Of a stretch of 30,441 nucleotides of DNA, positions 1 through 7,387 are shown piece after piece. Under the pieces are notes generated by a model. That model ran no database searches and had not been told where the DNA came from. It saw only the letters and a list, made by a program, of their open reading frames with translations. Made by a program: the position numbers and the translations under genes. Within the stretch, counting starts at the first letter, position 1; every line of letters begins with the position of its first letter. The stretch comes from Pseudomonadota bacterium (lineage in GTDB: Bacteria > Myxococcota_A > Polyangia > Haliangiales > Haliangiaceae): NCBI GenBank assembly GCA_023428295.1, contig JAEYYV010000424.1, positions 1-30,441 of the forward strand. The letters are read 5' to 3'.

Positions 1-245
1 GGCTTGGTCTCCGGCTTGGTCTCCGGTGACGACGTGATGGTGATCGTCTTGGTCTCGGCAGGCTTGGTCTCGGCAGCCTTGGTCTCGACGGGCTTGGCCT
101 CGACCGGCTCGACGGGCTTCGTCTCCGTCATGACCTTGATGTCCTGGTCGGGCTTCGTCTCGACAGTCTTCGCCTCGCCAGTCTTGGTCTCGACAGTCTT
201 CGCCTCGCCGGTCTTGGTCTCGCCAGTCTTCGTATCGACGGGCGT
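1..245 (-). repeat. Tandem repeat coding for the kinase tail (TKTGEAKTVE units)
   Basis: The last visible part of the kinase gene is a degenerate tandem repeat. The clearest section (about 165-240) has a period of 30 bp and encodes decapeptide units TKTGEAKTVE. More divergent ETKP/ETKT units continue to the window edge. The tail is rich in Thr, Lys and Glu and probably extends into the periplasm or peptidoglycan. Repeats of this kind are prone to length change between strains. Confidence 0.8.
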
Positions 246-1763
246 GGTCTCGTCGGGCGTCGCGACGGTATCGCCGCTCGGCGAGGCCGCGGGTTGCGCA
301 TCGCCATCGCCACCGCCACCGCTGATCGCGACGATCGCGATCACGCCACCCATGACCGCGGCGAGGCCGAGGCCGATGACGAGTCCCTTGCTCTTCTTCG
401 CAGGTGCGGGCGTCGTCTGTCCCGAGAGCGCGCTCAGCGTCGTCGGGTGACGGACACCCTCGGCCTGCGCGTGCGCGGGCTGCGTCGCCGACACCGGCGT
501 CGCGATCGGCTGCGGCGCCGAGGAGGCGGGCCACATCGCGGGCGCGGGCGTGGCTTGCTTCTGTGCCGCGTTGATCCCCGCGAGCAGCGCCGGATCGGGC
601 GCGGCGGTCTTCGCGTTCGACGCCGCCATCGAAGCCGGCGAGGGCATCAGCGGCATCGCGCCGACGGGAGTCTGCGCGGCCACCGTCGCGTGATTCGAGG
701 GAGCGACGGGCGCAACAACCTGTTGGGGCACGCCCATCGGTGGCGTGCGCACGTTGGAGACGACGGGCTGTCCCGACGAGAGCGCCGCCATCGGCGACGG
801 CGCGGCGCCGGCCATCGGCGGCGGCTGCGTGACGAGCTTCGCGCCCCCGAGCGTGCGGCGGCGAGCCATGGATGCGACGACGCGCTTCTCCTCGAGGATC
901 GCCTCGACCACCTTCATCGACGCGGGGCGCTCGTCGGGGTTCTTGGCCATCATCGCGCCGATCACCTGATCGAGGTGCGGCGGGATACCCGGCGCTTGCG
1001 TCGACGGAACGGGCGGCGGCGTCAGGATGTGGTGTGCGATCAGCTCGGCCATCGAGCCGTCGAACGGCGGGCGGCCGACGAGGAGCTCGAACAAGATGCA
1101 GCCGAGCGAGTACACGTCGCTCGGGGCACCCGCGCTCGCGGTGGACTTCGCTTGCTCGGGAGACATGTAGATCGGCGTGCCGAACACGAGCCCCGCTTGC
1201 GTCGAGTTGTCGGGACCCGCGGCGGTCTTCGCGATCTTGGCGATGCCGAAATCGAGGACCTTCGCGCGCTCGCCGAGGCTGAGCGCGGCGTCCTTCACGA
1301 GCATGATGTTGTCGGGCTTGAGATCGCGATGGATGATGCCGAGGTCGTGGGCTGATTGGAGCGCGTTCGCGACTTGGCGACACACCTCCATCGCGACGGT
1401 CACGCTCAACCGGCCGACGCGCCGCAGCCGCTGCGCGAGGGTCTCGCCGTGCAGGAGCTCCATGATGATGAAGGCGCAGCCGTCGGCGGGCGAGCGCGTC
1501 CCTTGAACCTCACCGGTCTCGTAGACCGTGACGATCCCCGGGTGAACGATCTTGGCGAGCGAGCGCCCCTCCTGAAGGAAGCGCTGCACCACCTGCGGGT
1601 TGTTCGCGTGCTCCGGCAGCAGGAACTTGATGACGAGCTCGCGATCGAGCGACGTGTCGCGCGCGATGAACAGCGTGCCCATGCCGCCTTCCGCGAGCTT
1701 TCGGAGAAGCTCGTACTTCCCAAACCGCAGGCCTATGTTGAAGACCTCCACCACGCGCCCCAC
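1..1763 (-). CDS. Membrane-anchored Ser/Thr protein kinase (PknB-like), 3' end outside window
   Basis: This is a Hanks-type Ser/Thr kinase, read on the minus strand and open through the left edge, so the C-terminus is missing (at least 587 residues visible). The cytoplasmic kinase domain occupies roughly residues 14-280. It has the Gly loop LAEGGMG, the ATP lysine at 46 (LVIKF), IHRDLKPDN, LDFG and MSPEQ, so it should be active. A Pro/Ala/Gln-rich linker leads to one membrane helix near residues 456-478, preceded by KKSK. An acidic, repetitive Lys/Thr/Glu tail follows, presumably periplasmic. No ATG lies upstream of the Gly loop after the in-frame stop, so I chose the GTG at 1763; GTGs at 1754 and 1751 are also possible. 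It is divergent from oligopeptidase B across about 110 bp. Its target cannot be told from the sequence. Confidence 0.9.
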   Translation of the reverse strand, partial: MGRVVEVFNIGLRFGKYELLRKLAEGGMGTLFIARDTSLDRELVIKFLLPEHANNPQVVQRFLQEGRSLAKIVHPGIVTVYETGEVQGTRSPADGCAFIIMELLHGETLAQRLRRVGRLSVTVAMEVCRQVANALQSAHDLGIIHRDLKPDNIMLVKDAALSLGERAKVLDFGIAKIAKTAAGPDNSTQAGLVFGTPIYMSPEQAKSTASAGAPSDVYSLGCILFELLVGRPPFDGSMAELIAHHILTPPPVPSTQAPGIPPHLDQVIGAMMAKNPDERPASMKVVEAILEEKRVVASMARRRTLGGAKLVTQPPPMAGAAPSPMAALSSGQPVVSNVRTPPMGVPQQVVAPVAPSNHATVAAQTPVGAMPLMPSPASMAASNAKTAAPDPALLAGINAAQKQATPAPAMWPASSAPQPIATPVSATQPAHAQAEGVRHPTTLSALSGQTTPAPAKKSKGLVIGLGLAAVMGGVIAIVAISGGGGDGDAQPAASPSGDTVATPDETTPVDTKTGETKTGEAKTVETKTGEAKTVETKPDQDIKVMTETKPVEPVEAKPVETKAAETKPAETKTITITSSPETKPETK

Positions 1764-1873
1764 AGGTATAACGCGGATTGGAGGCCATCGTTAACCGGAT
1801 TCGCTGTAAGGGAGCTTTCGGTCTAGCAATTGGCTGAAATCCCGCCGACGCCCGGCACGTGGTAACGAGGCGC

Positions 1874-3928
1874 ATGACCCGCTCCGAGCCGGTGCCGCCG
1901 ATCGCGGACCGCCGCCCGCACGACGTCGTGTCCCCGCATGGGACCCGCGTCGATCCGTACTACTGGCTGCGCGATGACAAGCGCGAGGCGCCCGATGTCC
2001 TCGCGTACGTCACCGCGGAGAACGCGTACACCGAGGCGGTGCTCGCGCCGAACAAGGAGCTCGAGGACACGCTGTTCGCCGAGATGCGCGCGCGGATCAA
2101 AGAGGACGACTCGTCGGTCCCCACGTTCGATCGCGGCTACTGGTACTACGTCCGCTACGAGATCGGAAAGCAGTACCCGATCTACGCGCGACGCGCGGGC
2201 GGCAAACAGGCACCCGCGGGCGCGGAGGAGATCCTGCTCGATGGCAACGTGCTCGCGGCCGGCCACGCCTTCTACAAGATCGCGTCGTACGACGTGAGTC
2301 CGGACGGCACCTGGCTCGCGTGGGCCGAGGACACCGTCGGTCGCAACCAGTTCGTGCTGCGCATCAAGAACCTCGCGACGGGCGAGGTGCTCGTCGATAC
2401 CGCCGAGAACATCAGCGGATCGATGGCCTGGGCCAACGACAACAAGTCGCTGTTCTACGTCGGCAAGGACGCCGTCACGCTGCGCACGGATCGCGTGTTC
2501 CGCCACCAGATCGGTGGCCCGCACGAGCTCGTGTACCGCGAGAAGGACGAGCAGTACTACACGAGCATCGCGCACACGAAGTCGCGCAAGTTCCTCGCGA
2601 TCACGATGTTCGCGACGGAGCAGACCGAGGTGCGTCTCATCGATGCCGACGTACCGTCGAGCGAACCGCGCGTGTACATCCCGCGCTCCGACGAGCACAT
2701 CTACAGCTTCGATCACCTCGGCGATCGGTTCATCGTGCACACGAACCACGAGGCGAAGAACTTCCGCATCGTCGAGGTCCCGCCGGGCGCGGAGCTCGAT
2801 CGCAGCGCGTGGATCGATGTCGTCGAGCATCGCGCGGACACGCTGATCGAGGACGTCGCGCTGTTCGACACGTTCCTCGCGGCATCCGTGCGCACCGGAG
2901 GTCTGCGCAAGGTCCTCGTCGTACCGCGCGCGGGCGAGCGCTTCCTCATCGATGCGCAGGATGCGGCGTACATGATGATCTCGAGCGACACGCCGGATCC
3001 GTCGTCGACGCGCGTTCGCTACACGTACACGTCGATGACGCAGCCACCGACGACGTTCGAGCTCGATGTCGTCACGCGCGAGCGTACCCTGCTCAAGCAG
3101 CAGCCCGTGCCGACGTACGATCCATCGCTCTACGAGAGCGACTACATCCACGCGACCGCCGCCGACGGCGCGCGCATTCCGATCTCGGTCGTGTGGAAGA
3201 AGGGCACGCCGCGCGATGGCACCGCGCCGCTACTTATCTACGGCTACGGCTCGTACGGCATCTCGCAGGAGCCCGTACTGTCCGGTTCGCGGACGAGCCT
3301 CCTCGACCGCGGCTGGGTCTACGCGATCGCGCACATTCGCGGCGGCCAAGAGATGGGGCGCCACTGGTACGAGGACGGCAAGCTCCAGAAGAAGTGGAAC
3401 ACGTTCCGCGACTTCATCGCGTGCACCGAGCACCTCGTCGCCGAGAAGTGGGGCGCGCGCGACAAGGTGTTCGCGATGGGTGGCAGCGCGGGTGGCTTGC
3501 TTGTGGGAACGGTCGCGAACGAGCGGCCCGATCTCTACCGCGGGATCATCTCGTTCGTGCCGTTCGTGGACGTGGTGACCACGATGCTCGACGAGTCGAT
3601 CCCGTTGACCACCAACGAGTACGACGAGTGGGGCAACCCCACGGCCGACAAGGAGGCGTACGACATCATGTTGTCGTACTCGCCGTACGACAACATCCGC
3701 CCGCAGCCGTACCCCGCGATCTACGTGCACACTGGACTGTGGGACAGCCAGGTGCAGTACTTCGAGCCAGCGAAGTGGATCGCGAAGCTCCGCACGATGA
3801 CCACGGGGACCGCGCCGATCCTGCTCGACACGAACATGAGCGCGGGACACGGCGGTGCATCGGGACGCTTCGACGCGCTTCGCGAGATCGCTCGCGCCTA
3901 CGCGTTCGCACTCACGCAAGCGCAGTAG
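1874..3928 (+). CDS. ptrB: Oligopeptidase B (S9A serine peptidase)
   Basis: A cytoplasmic prolyl-oligopeptidase-family serine peptidase that cleaves short peptides after Arg or Lys. The N-terminus carries the family signature PHGTRVDPYYWLRDD, followed by a seven-bladed propeller region and a C-terminal alpha/beta hydrolase. The catalytic triad is visible: Ser538 in GGSAGG, Asp624 in GLWDSQV and His659 in AGHGG. At 684 residues it is close to the E. coli enzyme. There is no signal peptide. An in-frame GTG lies at 1859, but the ATG at 1874 has a GAGG just upstream and matches family N-termini better. The gene stands alone between the divergent kinase and a convergent lipoprotein gene whose stop is 7 bp away. 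Confidence 0.95.
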   Translation: MTRSEPVPPIADRRPHDVVSPHGTRVDPYYWLRDDKREAPDVLAYVTAENAYTEAVLAPNKELEDTLFAEMRARIKEDDSSVPTFDRGYWYYVRYEIGKQYPIYARRAGGKQAPAGAEEILLDGNVLAAGHAFYKIASYDVSPDGTWLAWAEDTVGRNQFVLRIKNLATGEVLVDTAENISGSMAWANDNKSLFYVGKDAVTLRTDRVFRHQIGGPHELVYREKDEQYYTSIAHTKSRKFLAITMFATEQTEVRLIDADVPSSEPRVYIPRSDEHIYSFDHLGDRFIVHTNHEAKNFRIVEVPPGAELDRSAWIDVVEHRADTLIEDVALFDTFLAASVRTGGLRKVLVVPRAGERFLIDAQDAAYMMISSDTPDPSSTRVRYTYTSMTQPPTTFELDVVTRERTLLKQQPVPTYDPSLYESDYIHATAADGARIPISVVWKKGTPRDGTAPLLIYGYGSYGISQEPVLSGSRTSLLDRGWVYAIAHIRGGQEMGRHWYEDGKLQKKWNTFRDFIACTEHLVAEKWGARDKVFAMGGSAGGLLVGTVANERPDLYRGIISFVPFVDVVTTMLDESIPLTTNEYDEWGNPTADKEAYDIMLSYSPYDNIRPQPYPAIYVHTGLWDSQVQYFEPAKWIAKLRTMTTGTAPILLDTNMSAGHGGASGRFDALREIARAYAFALTQAQ

Positions 3929-3935
3929 CGGTCAG

Positions 3936-4673
3936 CTAGCAGCCCGCGCTGTCGTAGTCGTACTTCTTGTCGTAGCTGCCGCTCACGGAGACACAGCTGC
4001 CGCCGACGAACGCGTTGTTGCCACGTCCGTCGCTGCGGTAGTAGCTCTGGGCGCCGCGGCCGAGCTGCTTGGCGAGCGCGATCAGGTTCACGAACGCGAC
4101 GCCGCCTTCGCGGCCCACGTTGCCCTGCGCGTCCACCCACAAGCGTCCCGCATCGAGGTGGCCGTAGATGCGCTGGAGCACCTGCACGTCGACGGGATGC
4201 AGCTCGCGGCCGTTGATGAACACGCCCGTGAGCTGACCGTCTCCACCACCGGATGCGTTTCGCGGCAGCGGTCCACCGAGCGCGAGACCCGCGGGCAGAT
4301 AGCCGAGCGTCGGCCCGCCCCAGTGACCGGCAGCGCCGCTCTTCGCGTCGTACCAGTAGTCGCCCTCGGGCGCGGGCCGTCCATACCAGCGCTCGATCCG
4401 TTGGAGCGCCTGGAGATCCTCGGGTGTCGCCGAGCGACCGTTGAACGAGAACCGACGCTGCGTCGGATCCACACCGCCGCCATACGGCGCGTACGGATTG
4501 GAGTAACCCGCTCCGTACGTTGCACCTCCATACTCCGGCGCCAGCGGATCGTAGTCCGTCGGCGGAGGAGACGCGTTCGAGTACGCCGGCCTCGGGTAGT
4601 AACCCGGCGGCGGGGGCGCCTGCTTGACCGTGCAACCGACGAGAGCGATCGCGATCAAGCAGGCAGTGCGCAT
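3936..4673 (-). CDS. Lipoprotein with a duplicated F-x-NGR...LQRI domain
   Basis: A 245-residue predicted lipoprotein: MRTACLIAIALVGC has a lipobox (LVGC) with Thr at +2, suggesting outer-membrane sorting. A Pro/Tyr/Gly-rich linker (residues about 18-75) is followed by two related modules. The first contains FSFNGRSATPEDLQALQRI and then YWYDAKSGAAG with a GG; the second has GVFINGRELHPVDVQVLQRI and then LWVDAQGNVG with a GG. The C-terminus is Cys/Ser/Tyr-rich and ends in Cys. I recognise no named family; the duplication is seen directly. The ATG overlaps the stop of the upstream Bax-inhibitor-like gene (TAATG), so the two are co-translated. Function unknown; the +2 Thr and the linker suggest a periplasm-facing anchored protein. 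Confidence 0.85.
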   Translation of the reverse strand: MRTACLIAIALVGCTVKQAPPPPGYYPRPAYSNASPPPTDYDPLAPEYGGATYGAGYSNPYAPYGGGVDPTQRRFSFNGRSATPEDLQALQRIERWYGRPAPEGDYWYDAKSGAAGHWGGPTLGYLPAGLALGGPLPRNASGGGDGQLTGVFINGRELHPVDVQVLQRIYGHLDAGRLWVDAQGNVGREGGVAFVNLIALAKQLGRGAQSYYRSDGRGNNAFVGGSCVSVSGSYDKKYDYDSAGC

Positions 4674-5893
4674 TACTCGCGAGCCTTCATGAAGATCTGG
4701 ATGATGTACCAGAACATCAGCGCCACCGACGAGAACAGGGCGAGCGCGGCCGCGACGTAGTTCTCCGTGTGGTAGTGCGCCATCACCTGCGACGTCTGAT
4801 AGAGGATGTATCCCGCCGCGAGCAGCACCATCGCGATCGCGAAGATGATGCCGAGGTTGAAGCCGAAGACGAGCGACAGGACGACGATCATCATCGCTGC
4901 GCCACCCGCGATCGCGAGCGCGCTGCGCATGAAGGAGAAGTCCTTCTTGGTCAGGAACACCGACGCGGTCAGCGCGCCGAAGATCGCGAGCGTGGTGAAC
5001 GCCGCGTCGCGGATGATGTTTGGATCGCCGCCGCCCTTGGCGATGATCGCTTGCGTCTTCCACGCGACGATCGCGAGGAGCGGGACAAAGATCAGCGCCT
5101 CGGCGACGACATAGAGACCGAGTCCCACGTACTGCATCGGACGCGACGTGGTGTGGCTCGCCCAGTAGTCCGCGACCCAGCTGACGACCATGAACACGCC
5201 GAGCACGATGCCCCAGTTCCACCGGCCGCCGAGCGCGAAGCTAACGAGCGGGATGGAGACCTTGAGCACGAGGAACTTCACGTTGAACAGCGCCCACAGG
5301 ATGCCGGCGAACGCCAAGATCGCGCCGAAGAGGTGCGCGTACGTCAGTCGAATGAAGCGAATGCGATCCGATTGATTGACGGTCGCGTTGGCCGTGCCGC
5401 GTAGGCCGCCGTCCTCGTCGTCATCCTCGTCGTGATCGTGCTGCGGTTGGCCGCCGAAACCGCCGAAGCCTTGCGCGCCCGGGAAGCCGCCCGGTGCTTG
5501 CGGATAGCCCTGCTGTCCGTGTTGCTGCTGTTGCCACGGCGCCTGCTGCTGCGGAGCGGGCGGCTGCTGCGGATATGGTTGCTGCTGCCCACCGTACGGC
5601 TGCTGGCCGAACTGCGGTTGCTGCGGCTGTTGACCGTACTGCGGCTGCTGGCCGTACTGCGGCTGCTGGCCGTACTGCGGCTGCTGCGCGAACTGCTGCG
5701 GTGGTTGTTGGCCGTACGGAGGCTGCTGACCGAACTGCGGCTGTTGGCCGTATTGCGGTTGCTGCCCATACTGCGGCTGCTGTGGATACTGCGGCTGTTG
5801 TTGTGGCGCGGCGTAGATCGGTTTTCCGGTCATCGGATCAAACGACGTCGGCTGCTGACCGGGCCACGCGGGCTTGCTCGGATCGTGCGACAT
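4673..5893 (-). CDS. Bax inhibitor-1/YccA-like membrane protein with Q/Y-rich N-terminal extension
   Basis: A 406-residue protein in two parts. Residues about 1-150 are low complexity, dominated by QPQYGQQ-type units and ending in an acidic HDHDEDDDEDGG stretch. Residues about 180-405 contain about seven hydrophobic helices, starting RFIRLTYAHLFGAILAF, which fits the BI-1 (TMBIM, UPF0005) family of putative ion channels or stress proteins. The usual C-terminal 'LYDTS' is LYQTS here, and the aspartate expected in the last helices is not evident, so the pH-sensing Asp pair described for Bacillus YetJ may be absent. The extension is presumably cytoplasmic. The ATG at 5893 is the only good start; no clear Shine-Dalgarno sequence is seen. 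It forms an operon with the downstream lipoprotein gene through a 1-nt overlap. Confidence 0.85.
   Translation of the reverse strand: MSHDPSKPAWPGQQPTSFDPMTGKPIYAAPQQQPQYPQQPQYGQQPQYGQQPQFGQQPPYGQQPPQQFAQQPQYGQQPQYGQQPQYGQQPQQPQFGQQPYGGQQQPYPQQPPAPQQQAPWQQQQHGQQGYPQAPGGFPGAQGFGGFGGQPQHDHDEDDDEDGGLRGTANATVNQSDRIRFIRLTYAHLFGAILAFAGILWALFNVKFLVLKVSIPLVSFALGGRWNWGIVLGVFMVVSWVADYWASHTTSRPMQYVGLGLYVVAEALIFVPLLAIVAWKTQAIIAKGGGDPNIIRDAAFTTLAIFGALTASVFLTKKDFSFMRSALAIAGGAAMMIVVLSLVFGFNLGIIFAIAMVLLAAGYILYQTSQVMAHYHTENYVAAALALFSSVALMFWYIIQIFMKARE
5563..5806 (-). repeat. Tandem repeat encoding QPQYGQQ units
   Basis: The 5' part of the Bax-inhibitor-like gene is built from degenerate 18-21 bp units encoding PQYGQQ, PQFGQQ and PPYGQQ. 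About ten units are visible. The composition (Gln, Tyr, Pro, Gly) resembles intrinsically disordered, prion-like or condensate-forming segments. Confidence 0.8.
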
Positions 5894-5932
5894 GGTTGGC
5901 TATGGTCACATGGTGTGCTGTAGCGCCGCAAC

Positions 5933-5955
5933 GTGCTGCGCTAGTAGCGCAACAC
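5933..5955. promoter_or_regulatory. Inverted repeat in a divergent intergenic region (candidate operator)
   Basis: A dyad with arms TGCGCTA and TAGCGCA around a single central G, flanked by GTG and CAC with one mismatch. It lies 40 bp upstream of the Bax-inhibitor-like start and 130 bp upstream of the secreted-protein start, a plausible operator position for either gene. Regulation is inferred only from symmetry and position. Confidence 0.35.
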
Positions 5956-5959
5956 GAAT

Positions 5960-5974
5960 GTGCGACCCTCGCAC
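5960..5974. promoter_or_regulatory. Second inverted repeat in the same divergent region
   Basis: Perfect 6-bp arms GTGCGA and TCGCAC separated by CCC, only 4 bp from the preceding dyad. With its neighbour it makes a two-dyad cluster between divergent genes. It could be an operator or the start of an RNA hairpin; no known regulator can be assigned. Confidence 0.3.
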
Positions 5975-6086
5975 GAACCGTGTCGTATCGCGGTGATGGC
6001 CACGGTCACTCCCGCCCGCTCGGGGGGTAGGTATCGCCGTGGAGGGCCGGGGAGTGGCGGCATGGGAGCTGCTGATACCCATCTCC

Positions 6087-6566
6087 ATGAAGCGCGCGGC
6101 GATCATCGCAGTGATGCTCGTCACTGCGACGTTCGCGAGCGCCGACGTACGCGTCGCCTCGACGAGCGACGCATCGCGCTGCACGCACAGCGAGCGCGCG
6201 CACAACACCAAGACCTTGCGACGCACGATCGATCAAACGATCTCGTCGAAGCTCTCGACGGCGAACGCGCGAATCGACGCGACACTCGAGAGCCTCGCGT
6301 TCGAGTCGCGCAGAACCGCGGTGATCGTATCGGCGAGCGTTCGTCTCGCGATCTCCGACGAGGACGGTCGAATACTGTCGGTGATCGTCGGACGCGCGAA
6401 GGTCGAGCAAAGCGCGGGGAGCTATCGCGCCGCGCGAGATCTACGCAGCTTGCGCGACGAGGCGATCGAGGCAGCCGTCGCTACCTCGTTCGACAAGGTG
6501 AAGGTCACCGTCGCCTCGACGGCGTCTCGCGTGTCGCCCGTCCGCGTCGCTACCGGCGCACGGTGA
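6087..6566 (+). CDS. Small secreted protein, function unknown
   Basis: A 159-residue protein with a clear Sec signal peptide (MKRAAIIAVMLVTATFASA, then DVRVAS). The mature part has one Cys and is rich in Arg, Ser, Thr and Ala, with alternating hydrophobic stretches such as AVIVSASVRLAISDEDG that suggest beta strands. An upstream in-frame start at 6039 would put 16 unlikely residues before the signal peptide, so I chose the ATG at 6087. I do not recognise the family. Its last 17 bases overlap the end of the convergent small gene at 6550, so transcription from both sides would give complementary 3' ends. Confidence 0.65.
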   Translation: MKRAAIIAVMLVTATFASADVRVASTSDASRCTHSERAHNTKTLRRTIDQTISSKLSTANARIDATLESLAFESRRTAVIVSASVRLAISDEDGRILSVIVGRAKVEQSAGSYRAARDLRSLRDEAIEAAVATSFDKVKVTVASTASRVSPVRVATGAR

Positions 6567-6930
6567 CGTCGGCGTAGTCCGGCAGCGAGTGATCGAACCC
6601 GCGCGGCATGTACAGATCCGCGCGATAGTCCTTCTGCGGTGCGCGATCGTCGATGCGGCGCGTGATCGTTCCGCCGCCTTTGCCCGTGTTGATGTTGACC
6701 CACACGTCCTCGCGGCGAACCTGCTGACGGGTGAGACCGAGGATCGCGAGACCCGAGTCGGTGATCGCCATCGAGTCGCGATCGAGGTCGCGGTACGCAC
6801 CTTTGCCAGCGCGCGTGTACGAGTCCGTGTACGGATCGCCCGCGTAACCGTATTGCGTCAGCTTCATCTTCACGCCCCCGTTAGCTCGGAGCAGCTCGGC
6901 GGTCGTCATCGTCTCGAGGTTCGTCGACAT
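6550..6930 (-). CDS. Double-glycine-leader protein with RlpA/3D-like barrel signature
   Basis: A 126-residue protein. Its N-terminus, ETMTTAELLRANGG, fits the double-glycine leader pattern of peptides trimmed and exported by peptidase-containing (C39) ABC transporters. The mature part starts with LTQYGYAGDPYTD and later has ITRRIDDRAPQ followed by RADLYMPRGF. This resembles the 'RINDRGP...IDLS' region of double-psi beta-barrel proteins (RlpA, 3D, MltA-type domains), which act on or bind peptidoglycan; that fold is my inference. It has an excellent Shine-Dalgarno sequence (GAAGGAG, 6-nt spacing) in the 17-bp gap after the preceding small gene, so the two form an operon. No C39 transporter gene lies in the window. 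Confidence 0.75.
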   Translation of the reverse strand: MSTNLETMTTAELLRANGGVKMKLTQYGYAGDPYTDSYTRAGKGAYRDLDRDSMAITDSGLAILGLTRQQVRREDVWVNINTGKGGGTITRRIDDRAPQKDYRADLYMPRGFDHSLPDYADVTVRR

Positions 6931-6936
6931 GGCCCG

Positions 6937-6943
6937 CTCCTTC
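6937..6943 (-). promoter_or_regulatory. Strong Shine-Dalgarno sequence before the 126-residue gene
   Basis: Read on the minus strand, GAAGGAG stands six bases (CGGGCC) before the ATG at 6930. It is the best ribosome binding site I noticed in this window, where most starts have none. It sits in the short gap directly after the TGA of the upstream leader-peptide gene and supports both being real. Confidence 0.8.
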
Positions 6944-6947
6944 GTGC

Positions 6948-7205
6948 TCAGCGTTGACGAGGGAAGTACTGGTCGAGCTGTCCGCGCGCCCAGCCGTAGC
7001 CGGCCTCGTCGAGGCAGCGCTCTGCCATCGGACGCGTGAGCTCTTTGGCGCTGCTGAAGCGCGCGAACGTGGCGGGGCAGTGCTTCTGCGCCAACTGGCG
7101 GAGCTCTGCTTGGCTCTTACGTGCACCACCTGCGGCACCGACACCGCCGGTCACGGTGATGAGTTGGTCGTCGATCGAGAGGAGTTGGTCTGGATGGCTC
7201 GGCAT
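6948..7205 (-). CDS. Small double-glycine-leader peptide (bacteriocin-precursor-like)
   Basis: An 85-residue product from the ATG at 7205; in-frame ATGs also lie at 7238 and 7226. The N-terminus contains LLSIDDQLITVTGG, a textbook 'L..i.d.qL..VtGG' double-glycine leader, as in class II bacteriocin/microcin and other precursors cleaved by C39 peptidases. The mature part would be about 64 residues starting VGAAGGARKSQ, with two Cys (KHCPATF and ERCLDEAG) that could form a disulphide, and ending QYFPRQR. I recognise no toxin family, so the product could be a toxin, a signal or a structural secreted peptide. It is followed 17 bp later by another double-glycine-leader gene. Confidence 0.65.
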   Translation of the reverse strand: MPSHPDQLLSIDDQLITVTGGVGAAGGARKSQAELRQLAQKHCPATFARFSSAKELTRPMAERCLDEAGYGWARGQLDQYFPRQR

Positions 7206-7246
7206 GAGCAGTCCATCGATCAACATCGGTGCCAGCAAACGGAACC

Positions 7247-7274
7247 GGCGGTGTCTCCCGAGGAAGACACCGCC
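7247..7274 (-). terminator. Hairpin between the Cys-rich lipoprotein gene and the small-peptide operon
   Basis: Perfect 9-bp inverted repeat: GGCGGTGTC at 7247-7255 pairs with GACACCGCC at 7266-7274 around a 10-nt loop. On the minus strand it lies downstream of the gene ending at 7388 and upstream of the peptide genes. The following minus-strand bases (GGTTCCGTTT) are only mildly T-rich, so termination is plausible but not certain. It may instead be a 5' leader structure of the peptide operon. Confidence 0.5.
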
Positions 7275-7340
7275 GTACTCGCGTGCGTTCGTTGATCGCA
7301 GCGACTTGCGCGCTGTTGTCTACGCCGGGTTACCTCTCGT

Positions 7341-7354
7341 CGAGGGGCAAAGCC
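7341..7354. terminator. Short GGGGC/GCCCC hairpin after the Cys-rich lipoprotein gene
   Basis: A five-base-pair GGGGC/GCCCC stem with an AAA loop lies about 35 bp past the stop of the gene ending at 7388. There is no T-tract. It is possibly a weak terminator element working with the longer hairpin at 7247-7274. Confidence 0.25.
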
Positions 7355-7387
7355 CCGGCCGTAGCAAGGGGATCAGCCGGCAAGCGA

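Noticed and set aside
4..450. A plus-strand Val/Ser-rich repetitive protein, and the suspicion of a CRISPR-like array at 1-240
   Set aside because: The repeats are the reverse strand of the kinase tail, with a 30-bp period that is a multiple of three and no unique spacers.
1823..3151. A 442-codon minus-strand frame opposite oligopeptidase B
   Set aside because: Antisense shadow; the plus-strand product is a full-length, well-known enzyme.
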